From assembly GCA_003008705.1 (NCBI GenBank), contig PDUO01000040.1:248001-312000 (forward strand): a stretch of DNA of 64,000 nucleotides, in the 5' to 3' direction. Position 1 is the first letter of the stretch. Each line of letters begins with the position of its first letter. This document shows positions 54,635-64,000 of the stretch, in pieces. A program made the position numbers and the translations under genes. This stretch comes from Pezicula radicicola (lineage: Eukaryota; Ascomycota; Leotiomycetes; Helotiales; Dermateaceae). A model generated the notes under the pieces. That model was not told where the DNA came from. It worked only from the letters and a program-made list of their open reading frames with translations, and searched no databases.

Positions 54635-55066
54635 ATGAAAGCTTATACTCCACATAGCGCAGGCTTCTTCTTTTTTCCACGAAACAACAAACGCCTTCGA
54701 CAAGCAGTAATGTGCAAGTGGTCTGGTGTTAGGACGACAGCCTCGGAATGTTATTATGCGCCAAATAACCATCTTTTCGACGAGGTAACCTACTTTCTCT
54801 GCAGAAACGCGGTAGGGAATGAACCTTGTGATGATTTGAGTGGCAAGAATGGCCAGCAAGTTATGGATCCAGGTTCTTGCCGAATCAGATCCTGTCCAGT
54901 CTGTGATAAGAATGCTGCTGCCTTGGAAAGGTTGCAAGAGGCGGAAAGACAATATCAGATGGCGAGAGCTGAGTACGATGCAGAGATTGAAAGATCTCTT
55001 GTGATCGAGAAACATATAAAAGTAGGTTGCGACGCTGTGCTTCGGGCTTCGGGGTACTGTCAATGA
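54635..55066 (+). CDS. Small Cys-containing protein of unknown function
   Basis: A frame of 143 residues from the ATG at 54635. Nine cysteines, including a CRIRSCPVC cluster and SECYYAPNN/YFLCRNAVGNEPCDD, suggest a metal-binding or disulphide fold. The C-terminal 60 residues are a probable coiled coil (ALERLQEAERQYQMARAEYD). No signal peptide is evident from this start. An upstream exon is possible because a CAG acceptor-like site lies just before the ATG. I do not recognise the family. Confidence 0.5.
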   Translation: MKAYTPHSAGFFFFPRNNKRLRQAVMCKWSGVRTTASECYYAPNNHLFDEVTYFLCRNAVGNEPCDDLSGKNGQQVMDPGSCRIRSCPVCDKNAAALERLQEAERQYQMARAEYDAEIERSLVIEKHIKVGCDAVLRASGYCQ

Positions 55067-55500
55067 GGCTGACATATTTAGCACCGTCGACGCCGAGACG
55101 AGTAGCCTGTGCCTGTATCATCATGAGAGGTTCCTTCACGCAGATGGAAGTGTGCGGATTATGCTTTGTATGAGTTTCTTCGATGTTGTGTTATTTATTT
55201 TCATGATACATTTACTACTTGTAACGGAGTTATGGAATGATCTTATTGGCTTTTTCCCCTGAATCATCTCAGCTTCGAACGCTTGTTGAGTTGAAGTAGC
55301 GAGCTTTGTCTGCACATATCGATAATAGCAAACGATGAAAATGAGGATATTTCAATTTCCACGTTCCACTTGTCTGTGACATCAATGACTGAATCATTGC
55401 CCACTAGTCATCCCAGCGTTCGTAACTGTCCAGAAACATTCTGTACATATTTTTCCCCTGTATCAATATCAGGGCAAATTGCTCTAAAAGGTGAAAGCTT
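55067..55500. other. Convergent intergenic
   Basis: 3' flanks only. I see nothing else in it. Confidence 0.5.
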
Positions 55501-56271
55501 TCAAAAGTAGTTGGGGATGTCATCAATGATATCAGACACCTCGCGGTAGTTCCCAAGCCAACACTTCTCAATTATATCTCTCATCCTACTATCCTCCACT
55601 TGTAAGAGAGGAAAATCCTTCTCCTTGAATCTGTTTCTCACCTCGCTGTCCGGCTCTGACGCTAAAGGGGGATCTCCAACGATGATCTCGAAAATAAGCG
55701 ATCCCAAGGCAAAGATCTCAGTAGCGAGGGTGCAATTTCCGCGCCGATATGATGGATGCTGGCTCCGAGTCTCATAACAAACACGAGCATCCTCGTCCTC
55801 TCTTTTTGATCCAGCGAAGTCACATAGCTTTATACCGTTTGATGACTTATCCATGAGAAAGTTGTGGCAACCTATATCCCCGTGGAAAACCCCCGCTTCA
55901 TGTATGAAACCCAATGCCTGACACGCTTCCTTCGTCCATCGATATCTATCAGCCTGCAGCGGCTGCGGTGAAGATTTTCGAAGACGTTGTCGTAGGGTGG
56001 TTCCAAGATGCTCCAAGACTAGCCCGTCATCCCCAAACTGTTCTTTGTATGTGACAATGTACTTGGAATATCCACGGCATTGTAAGTGTTGGAAGATATC
56101 GCGTTCTCGCTCAAAGTCCAACATGCCTTCCTCATCTTCTGAGAATAATTTTACCACTAGGTCCTCATCAATAAGAAGTACACAACCAGAACTTCCTTGG
56201 CCAACTTGAACAGCATCATACGAATCGAATGAGTCCTTCCAACTATCTTTATAATTGGCGACTTCATGCAT
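55501..56271 (-). CDS. Divergent protein-kinase-like protein
   Basis: A single exon of 256 residues covering a minimal kinase domain. The glycine loop reads VGQGSSGCV, the ATP lysine is in DLVVKLF and the alphaC Glu is probably in FERERDIF. The catalytic loop reads FHGDIGCHNFLM, with HGD instead of HRD but with the Asp and Asn kept. The metal loop reads LCDFAGS, DFA instead of DFG. LGSLIFEIIVGDPP follows as the F/G-helix region. HGD and altered DFG occur in a large fungal-specific group of kinase-like proteins; activity is therefore possible but uncertain. No other domain is present. Confidence 0.78.
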   Translation of the reverse strand: MHEVANYKDSWKDSFDSYDAVQVGQGSSGCVLLIDEDLVVKLFSEDEEGMLDFERERDIFQHLQCRGYSKYIVTYKEQFGDDGLVLEHLGTTLRQRLRKSSPQPLQADRYRWTKEACQALGFIHEAGVFHGDIGCHNFLMDKSSNGIKLCDFAGSKREDEDARVCYETRSQHPSYRRGNCTLATEIFALGSLIFEIIVGDPPLASEPDSEVRNRFKEKDFPLLQVEDSRMRDIIEKCWLGNYREVSDIIDDIPNYF

Positions 56272-56871
56272 TTTCGTTGTGCTTTAGCCTTCCAGAGAAG
56301 ATGTATGGAGCCAGAAGCTTCTCAGATACCGCCAATGGCATAGGAGACAAACGAATCCAGCAGCGGTATGTCATAAAGGACTTGGTAAGAGTGAAGTACA
56401 AAGTCATTATATGAAATAACTCAATAGACATGATATAAGTGAGGCTCTGTACATAGTGTGGGCCCAGACTTCAGAATGAATGTTGTCTGAGGGTGTCATG
56501 CAAGAGACTCTGTAATGTAACAGTCAACGGGGCAAGCATAGATTGGATCGCTAAACCCAGTACGCACTTCACGCTTGAATTATCTGGGCACCCTATTACA
56601 CACCATTAGCTGAACTGCAAGAACTTTGCAGAAGTGAGGGGTTGGTGTGACAAGCAAGCGCCAGTAAAGACGGCATTATAAAGCGGCAAGATAAAAAGAG
56701 AACGATAAGCCAAACGAGCCACTAGAAGCTCTACCAATCGATGGGAATACACAACGAAGAGGCGGTGAGATTCCAAATTACAATGTCAATCATGAGCCTC
56801 AAAGCCACCCAATTATGCCTTGTTCTAATGGCGAATAAATTCAATTCGATGAACCTTTACCAATTGGTAAC
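56272..56871. other. Intergenic
   Basis: Promoter of the kinase-like gene and 3' flank of the lyase-like gene. A 65-codon frame is not supported. Confidence 0.45.
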
Positions 56872-58663
56872 CTATCGTTTTCTTTGTGCAGGAGCGACCT
56901 CCGGTCTAGACGCAAGCCCACTTGGTCCTTCTCCGTGATCTCTGACTGCAATGGCATCGAACAAAGCGTCAGCGAAGTTGGCACCGCAATAGCTCCCCTT
57001 TTCGAACCCATCCGTCATTGGAACTGAGGCGAGAGCAGGCTTCTGCACGGTTTCAATGTATCCTTCAATCCCTCTTTCTCTCCAAAGCCTCGCGAATTGT
57101 TCCGTGACTAAGTTCAGACCTTGCAGGCACCAAATTGGCTGAACTTGCCAGACCATGCCCAACTTTGCAAGATCGGAGGGTAGGGACTTTATGGCTTCCG
57201 CAGAGAAGCCCGCTTTCGGGAAATCGAAGTCCCCAGTGTATCCAAAACCGAACAGACGGTCCGGAAAGACTTTGCGGACTTGATCATGGAATGACACAAG
57301 GTCTCCCCAGTTGGGCATGTCCATACGTGCCCAAGTGACGTCTCCTAAAGGCTACACCGGAGCAGATTAGTGCTGTTCCTCAGGCTTAGATTAAAGGGTA
57401 GTAATAGCTCACAGCTGCAGCAATTGCCCTCTCGACAATGGCTTTAACACATGATTTGTAGAAGTACTGGCCCTCGCGCGACCTTGGTAAGTCCCAATCG
57501 AAAAAGACTGGCTTTGCAACGGTTTCCTTGGCTATTTCTCTTCTTGACTTCAAAGACACGGTGCCCGTCCCAAGCTTGGCAACATAAGCGGAGTATTCAG
57601 CCTCATCTGCAACCTTCTTGACGGCCTCGTCGAAAGTTGCGAGTCCAGACTCCTTCATCCAGTTGGCACGTACTTGAAGGAGTGATGAGCCGCTACCAGC
57701 TTCAGCAGCTTCCTTCAGCGTATCCACCAGGCTTTTTATCGGTATAGTAGCTCCTTGAACAAACTCATGGTCTCGAGGGTCGATTACATCTGTGATGAAT
57801 TCTGAATGATCAACGTCACAGCGGCAAAGAATCATAGTTTCAGCTCTGCAGGAGGTCAATGTCAGATCCTATAGAATTGAAACCACCAGAACACCACGTA
57901 CCCCATAATATCAATTTGCAGTCTTGCCGCAGTCAATCGGTCAAGATACTCCCTGAATGGGACAATGGTTCGGCCTTGGCCGATTGTGAATTTCTTCTTG
58001 CCCGAAGCCAGGTCATCAAGATGAAACATAGCAACTCCAGCTTCAACGAAAGACTTTGTCATCTTGATTGTGGACGTCAACCCTCCAAAGCCCATATCTC
58101 CATCAGCAACAATTGGTGTGAGGTAGTCCCAATGTTCCAATTGATCTCGTGTCTCTTTAGGATGCAACATTCGGAAGTGGTGCTGTCTCTGATCGTGCCA
58201 TTGTTGGGACTTGAAGATCTTCTCGACTGTCTTTGGCACCGTATCCCAAGGGTAATCTGCATGATCCATGCCGACCTCCGCAACTTGTGACAAGCCGCAA
58301 AGAGCCCCAGAGACATAGACAGTTTGTTGATGCTTTGCCATCTGGGACGCGACAACTGGGTCCGTAGCCCCAAAGGTCATCTCGTATGTGCCATTCTTCA
58401 GATGTTCGTTCAAAAGGTTCCATAGCTTCAAAGCCTGAGTACTAGACGCATAGGTCTGTCGAAGGTTGGAGCGGAGGGTTGCAATTCGAGTTGCGGAGTA
58501 AGGACTGCAGAATATATGAGCAAGAGTCTGCAATATAATAATAGCAAGAGTCTTACCGTTTGATATGTGCCTGCCTCGGCGTCTTCCACCACTCCTCGAT
58601 CTCCTTCACGGTGGCATCAAAGGCAGCCTGCTCCTCGTCGACTGAGATGGTTATTCTAGGCAT
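56872..58663 (-). CDS. Isocitrate lyase homologue lacking KKCGH
   Basis: Four exons (58557-58663, 57902-58504, 57413-57845, 56872-57351) give 540 residues, close to fungal isocitrate lyase length. The start (EEQAAFDATVKEIEEWWKTP), KTVEKIFKSQQWHDQRQ, PIVADGDMGFGG, ARLQIDIMGAETMILCRCD and PVFFDWDLPRSREG all align with the family. The catalytic loop, normally APGTKKCGHMAGKVLVP, here reads ASGKKKFTIGQGRTIVP, so the Cys and His of KKCGH are Phe and Ile. Metal-binding acidic residues (ADGDMG, FHLDDLASG) are kept. It may act on another substrate, such as a different C-C lyase or hydrolase reaction of the ICL/PEP-mutase superfamily, or have lost activity. The C-terminus has no SKL-type signal. It is divergent from a 5-oxoprolinase gene. 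Confidence 0.87.
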
Positions 58664-59351
58664 ATTCGAGGTTAATATGTTCGTAAGTGATTGATAGCAA
58701 AGAGCAAGAGTTTCTAGCCTGCGTTAAGGCCTTAAGAGCAACTGCAATGTAGACTGATGACACCCATAGACCGCGTCCATATCTGGTCCATGTTGTTCTG
58801 ATTGCCTTGTACCCCTCATGGCGTCCATTGATAGCATGCTTCGCCTGTATCCGATGACTTCATTGATAGGACATCTTCCCGAGAGCCCAATACAGCTACT
58901 CACATGTAACCTTGGTGTTGATGGATGAAAAGTGGGCGTGGGAGGACCAGCTAGGAAAGGCGCTTCTCATACAGAGCAGTGTTGAAAATCCTAGCTTTGG
59001 GATCATGTGATCTGTTTTTGGCGACGACAATTTCCGACTACGATAGGAGCTCCCCCATCTTTCGCAAACTGCCCGATTGCCACCACTTTTGCTTCGGACT
59101 GAGAGCCCGATGCCAAAATTACAGGTCCAATCATTGCCATGTTCGAACAAAAGATAAATGTGGCCAATCATGGCCGCAATATGGGTAGAATGTTGGCCGT
59201 TACGCGTTTGTGTCACCACGACAGGAAGCTTGGGATGGGTGGCAGGCTTTTATGGTGTTTACTAGAGGCAACACATAAGTAAGAAGAAACACCAATACAA
59301 GAAACAGGTTTCCTGGAAGAAGTTGAATTGCCACAAGATACATTCTTCAAC
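58664..59351. promoter_or_regulatory. Divergent promoter, lyase-like and oxoprolinase genes
   Basis: 688 bases between two divergent starts. A 107-codon minus frame (58896-59219) has no motifs. No operator is identified. Confidence 0.45.
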
Positions 59352-62300
59352 ATGCCTCACATTGTCACTCCTTCGGAGACGCTGTCACCCGCAGTGCAAG
59401 GAATTCAAATTGCAATCGACCGAGGAGGTACTTTTACCGATTGTATTGGTACAAATATCCCTGGGAAAGACGATGTTGTTGTGAAGCTTCTTAGTGTAGA
59501 TCCGTCGAATTACAAAGATGCCCCAACTGTGAGTTGCCAATAGTTATCAAGCGAGTCTTGTCACTAATGCTGAGCAGGAAGGAATAAGGAGAATCTTAGA
59601 GTATGCCACAGGCCAGAAGTTGGGACGGGGTGAGCTAATAGATACCACTCCGATTGCTTCAATCAAAATGGGGACCACGGTCGCCACAAATGCATTGCTA
59701 GAGCGATCTTCAGAACCTTGCGGCTTGGTCGTGTCACGCGGATTCAAAGATCTTCTCAGAATCGGGGATCAGACAAGACCTAAGTTGTTTGACTTGAACA
59801 TTAAACGAGCTGCACCTCTGTTCTCAAAGGTCCTGGAGGTTGATGAACGGGTAACCCAAGAGGAATATTCTGAAAACCCATACCCAAAGACCACCTCGGA
59901 ACTTGACCAATTAGTTGATGATGTCAATGTTGTCAAGGGCGTTGGCGGAGAGTTGATTCGGATATTGGAACCTTTAGGCGAGTTATTTGCTATGACATTA
60001 TTATTACCAGCTGACTTTTGGTAGATACTGAGAAAGCACGTATTGGCCTGCAAGCCCTGTTTGATCAAGGAGTTCGATCTTTGGCTGTCATCCTGCTTCA
60101 TTCTTATACATTTCCACAACATGAGCTTGAGATTGGAAGGTTAGCAAGAGAAATTGGCTTCACGCAAATCTCTCTGTCGTCACAATTGCTGCCTATGATC
60201 AAAGCTGTTTCTCGAGGCCACTCAGCTGCAGCTGATGCATACCTCACCCCAGTCGTCCAAAACTACATTGAAAGTTTTCGTTCAGGGTTTGTCGGCAAAT
60301 TAGAAGATGGTAGTACGAGTACACGTTGCGAATTCATGCAATCAGATGGTGGACTCGTTGGATGGCAGAGGTTCAATGGGCTCAGAGCCATCCTCAGTGG
60401 CCCTGCAGGTTAGTCGGTTCCCGCAACCGAAATATTAACCATATACTGATATTTTTGAACAGGTGGAGTTGTAGGCTTCAGTCGAACATGCTATGATGAA
60501 GATACTAAAACTCCGGTTATAGGATTTGACATGGGCGGCACTAGCACAGATTGTACTCGATATGACGGCATCTTAACGCACACGCTTGAAACAGTTATAT
60601 CGGGAGTGACTATTCAATCTCCACAACTAGAGATCAACACTGTTGCGGCAGGTGGTGGAAGTATTCTAACATATCGCAATGGATTGTTCAAAGCCGGTCC
60701 ACAGAGTGCAGGTGCTCATCCTGGCCCTTGTTGCTACAGGAAAGGGGGCCCACTGTGTGTAACGGATGCAAATCTCATTCTTGGACGTCTTTCCCCAGAT
60801 CATTTTCCCAAAATCTTTGGTCCCAATGAAGACGCGCCACTCGACCTTGCAGCATCACGGGCGGCATTTGAGAAGATGACTGAAGAAATCAATGCCGATC
60901 TTGAGAAAACTGGCGGTAAAAAACTGAGTGTCGAAGAGGTTGCTCTTGGGTTCTTAGATGTTGCAAACGAGAGTATGTGTCGGCCAATCAGGCAACTTAC
61001 GGAATCGAAAGGTTTCAATTCGGGAGACCACAATCTAGCTAGTTTTGGCGGAGCTGGTGGCCAGCATGCTTGTGTAAGACGACGGTATCTTTTTTTTTCA
61101 ATGCTATTCGTTTGCTAATGGAAAATATCATAGGCTATCGCGGATCGACTCAAAATAAAACGTGTTCTCATCCACAAACATGCTTCAATTCTGAGTGCAT
61201 ATGGTATGGGTCTTGCTGATACCGTTCAGGAAGCTCATTCTCCATTTTCTGGTGTTTACGCTTCATCTATCAAAGAAATTGCTCAGCGTCTCGATACACT
61301 TCAGGTAAGAACTACTACCTTTGCTCAGAGTGGGCCTATTTTGCGTCACTTCAATGTCTTGATGATTTAAGATCGACTCAGATGTCGCAAAGGCCACTTT
61401 TAGCACACGCTAGTTTGACAAGTTTAGACCAAGTGTTAGATTTCGTCACTTAAATCATCAAAATGGCTTGAGTAGTTCAAGTCGTCCTACAAGAATTTGA
61501 CTACCAGTCTCAAATCCTTTTAGTGGATTGGACTCAAAGATGTTGAAATAGGTCTAACAGCTTACTCTAGGACCAAGTTGAAAGTCAGTTAAAGTCGGAA
61601 GGCTTTGGAAGTGAGGACATAGAATTCGAACGCTATGTGAACCTCCGCTATGCAGGTTCGGACACAGTCATAATGATCCTAAAACCGGCAGACGAAGACT
61701 ATGCAAAGGCCTTCATAAAAGAACATCAGAGAGAGTTCTCTTTTACCTTAGCCAGGGAAGTTCTAGTTGAGAACCTGAGGGTTCGAGGCCGTGCTAACAA
61801 GAGCATCGAAGCAATGCGACAAGCAAAGACAATCACAGCCGAGCTTTCAGAGCTAGTTAAAAAGCCGATTTCCATCTCCAGCGATCTCGAGCATCTCCGT
61901 GTTTATTTTGAGGGCGGCTGGCAGGAATCTCCTTTGTTCTTGCTAAAAGATCAGATGCCTGGAGATATCATCTCCGGGCCTGCTATGATACATGATGCAA
62001 CACAAATGATCGTTGTCCAGCCAGGAGCTAAGGCAACAATACTCAAGGACCACATCGTTATTGACTTGAAGGATGAGGTTCCACGGATTGATGCGGCCGT
62101 AACAGACGCCAAGTCTATCGTGGAAGATCCGGTTCAACTATCAATCATGTCCAATGTATTCATGGGAATTGCCGAGCAAATGGGCTTGACATTGCAGCGT
62201 ACGAGTGTTTCGGTCAATATCAAAGAGCGACTCGACTTTAGCTGCGCTCTATTTGGCCCTACTGGTGGCCTCGTCGCAAATGCACCACATGTGCCGGTTC

Positions 62301-64000
62301 ACTTGGGAAGTATGGAACATGCTGTGCGATTTCAGCATGAGCTGCACCACAAGGAGCTTCGCCCTGGTGACGTCCTTGTTTCTAACACGTGAGTTTTCTA
62401 TACAATAGTCTAGTCGCATCTCAACCCCTCATACTCTGCTTGCATTACTTAGTCAACTCAACATATTGGTATTAAGATTGAGGTGATTAGCGCCCACGCC
62501 TAGTGGCTTATAATCTCTATTTATTCGGACATTTTTAGTTACTCGGGCACGTTAGCCAAGACAGTTGGGCTCAGTTCGTAACTAACATAAACAATAGACC
62601 CTTAGCTGGTGGCACGCATCTTCCTGATATTACTGTCATTACACCGATTTTTGATGCCGAAGGCAAGCAGATCGAATTTTATACAGCATCTCGCGGCCAT
62701 CATTCCGAAGTTGGTGGCATTCTTCCCGGTTCTATGCCAGCAAGCAGTACGAAACTCTACGAAGAGGGAGCCCAGATTACGTCTATGTTCCTGGTTCGCG
62801 ACGGAGTCTTCAATGAAGCCGAAATATCCAAAATACTTGTCGATGAGACTGGTGCTTATCCCGGCTGTAGTGGATCTCGAAAATTAAGCGACAATCTTAA
62901 TGACTTAAAGGCTCAGATCGCATCAAATTATAAAGGAACCAATCTCGTGCAGGCGTTGATTGAAGAATGTGGGATTGCTGAGGTGAGTCCATGGTATAAA
63001 ACGCACTATATGAGTATCATTAGCTGATGTCACTGCAGGTTCACTTCTACATGAACGCTATCAAAGAGAATGCGGCAAAATCTGTCCGAGCACTGTTGAA
63101 ACGGACTTACCATCAATTCAACGGCCAACCATTGCGAGCCACAGATCACATGGATGATGGGACACCTATTAGTGTTAGTTCCCCAGGAACTGCTGATATG
63201 GAATTTGCTAACGCTCAACCAGGTGACCATCACTATCAATCCAGACGATGGATCTGCTAAGTTTGACTTCACTGGTACGGGGCTTGAGGTACTCAACTGT
63301 TTCAATGCTCCACATGCCATTACGCGATCTGCCACTATGTACGTCTTGCGTTGCCTTATCAACGAAGATATACCGCTAAACGAGGGCTGCCTGATCCCAA
63401 TCACCTTCGAGATTCCATACGGCACGATACTTAATCCAAGCGGAACTGCAGCAGTTTGTGCAGGCAATCCAATTACAAGCCAACGTATCACAGATGTTTT
63501 GATAAAGGCCTTCCAAGCCTGTGCTGCTAGTCAGGGAGATTGCAACGTGTTTTCGTTCGGTTTCGGTGGGAAGAACCAAGAAACTGGAGAAGTCACACCG
63601 GGTGTAAGTATATTTGTACCCCTAAGATAGGTCTAATAGCTGCTGACTTGTAACTAGATTGGATTTGGAGAGACTGTTTGTGGAGGATCTGGAGCTGGAG
63701 AAAACTGGCATGGAACAAGCGGTGTTCATATTCACATGACAAACACTCGTATGCTAGTATATTCACACAATCTATGTGCCCAACTAACTAGAGCAATTTA
63801 GGCATTACGGATCCCGAAGTTCTTGAAAAACGGTACCCTGTGATCCTCCGCCAATTCACAATCCGTGACAATAGCGGTGGTCTCGGTCTTTACAACGGCG
63901 GAAACGGTGTGATCCGCGAATACGAGTTCCTACAGCCACTCAGCTGTTCAGTGGTATCCGAGAGACGCGTGTATCAACCTTTTGGCATGCACGGAGGTGG
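59352..64000 (+). CDS. 5-oxoprolinase / hydantoinase A+B, cut by window end
   Basis: Eleven exons are visible (59352-59528, 59578-59977, 60025-60408, 60463-61073, 61134-61304, 61571-62388, 62598-62982, 63039-63173, 63223-63603, 63658-63748, 63802 to the edge). The HyuA-type half has the ATPase motifs [11 protein letters not shown] and [12 protein letters not shown], and [13 protein letters not shown]. The HyuB half has [22 protein letters not shown] and, at the edge, [13 protein letters not shown]. This is the fused A+B layout of eukaryotic 5-oxoprolinases of about 1,280 residues, which open 5-oxoproline to glutamate using ATP. A related hydantoinase substrate is possible. The intron at 59978-60024 uses a GC donor (TTTAG/GCGAGT). 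Two introns are long (266 and 209 bases), unlike the rest. The C-terminus is outside the window. Confidence 0.9.
61305..61570 (+). other. Unusually long intron in oxoprolinase gene
   Basis: At 266 bases it is about five times the local norm. It separates LDTLQ from DQVESQ in frame. It contains no coding frame; its TTTAGAC / AAATCATC words are not matched to the interspersed repeats by eye. Confidence 0.55.

Overview
The window reads as nuclear DNA of a filamentous ascomycete (Pezizomycotina; Leotiomycetes is only a guess from gene style). Genes are split by many short introns of about 41-115 bp (a few longer) with GT/AG or occasional GC/AG ends and CTAAC/CTGAT-like branch sites. Three genes encode Zn2Cys6 regulators, and AT- and TpA-rich blocks resembling RIP-degraded repeats separate gene islands. 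I rebuilt gene models by joining open frames at splice sites that keep the frame. All joined lengths are multiples of three, but none is checked against transcripts.

Layout, left to right. 1-7.5 kb: a UBC7-type E2, SPO11 and, head to head with it, an oxidosqualene cyclase. 7.9-13.2 kb: a low-complexity zinc-finger protein, then a GH3 beta-glucosidase with one in-frame stop. 13.5-19.7 kb: a Zn2Cys6 regulator, a nitrilase and an MFS transporter, possibly a small nitrile-use cluster. 20-30 kb: a zinc-finger/coiled-coil protein, an NAD(P)-binding protein, a second Zn2Cys6 regulator, a YAR1-like ankyrin protein and an amino-acid permease. 30.7-38 kb: a copper amine oxidase divergent from that permease, a GNAT acetyltransferase and a third Zn2Cys6 regulator with repeat DNA in an intron. 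38.5-41.7 kb: a one-TM protein, a pseudogene, a MITE-like element and a gluconokinase-like protein.

The most interesting part is 41.9-51.9 kb. It holds a secreted precursor with six copies of a peptide unit containing AAYPVI, separated by Lys-Arg Kex2-type sites. Five membrane-anchored proteins, each with two HxxHC motifs (UstY/DUF3328-like), surround it. This is the architecture of a fungal dikaritin-type RiPP pathway (ustiloxin/phomopsin class), with a core I do not recognise. The likely logic is secretion, UstY-type oxidative crosslinking, Kex2 cutting and trimming. No tyrosinase, S41 peptidase, methyltransferase or dedicated exporter is visible in the window.

52.8-64 kb: a DUF1993 protein, a small cysteine-containing protein, a divergent kinase-like protein, an isocitrate-lyase homologue lacking the catalytic KKCGH motif, and, divergent from it, a 5-oxoprolinase/hydantoinase that runs off the right edge. 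No rRNA, convincing tRNA, CRISPR array or intact transposon was found.
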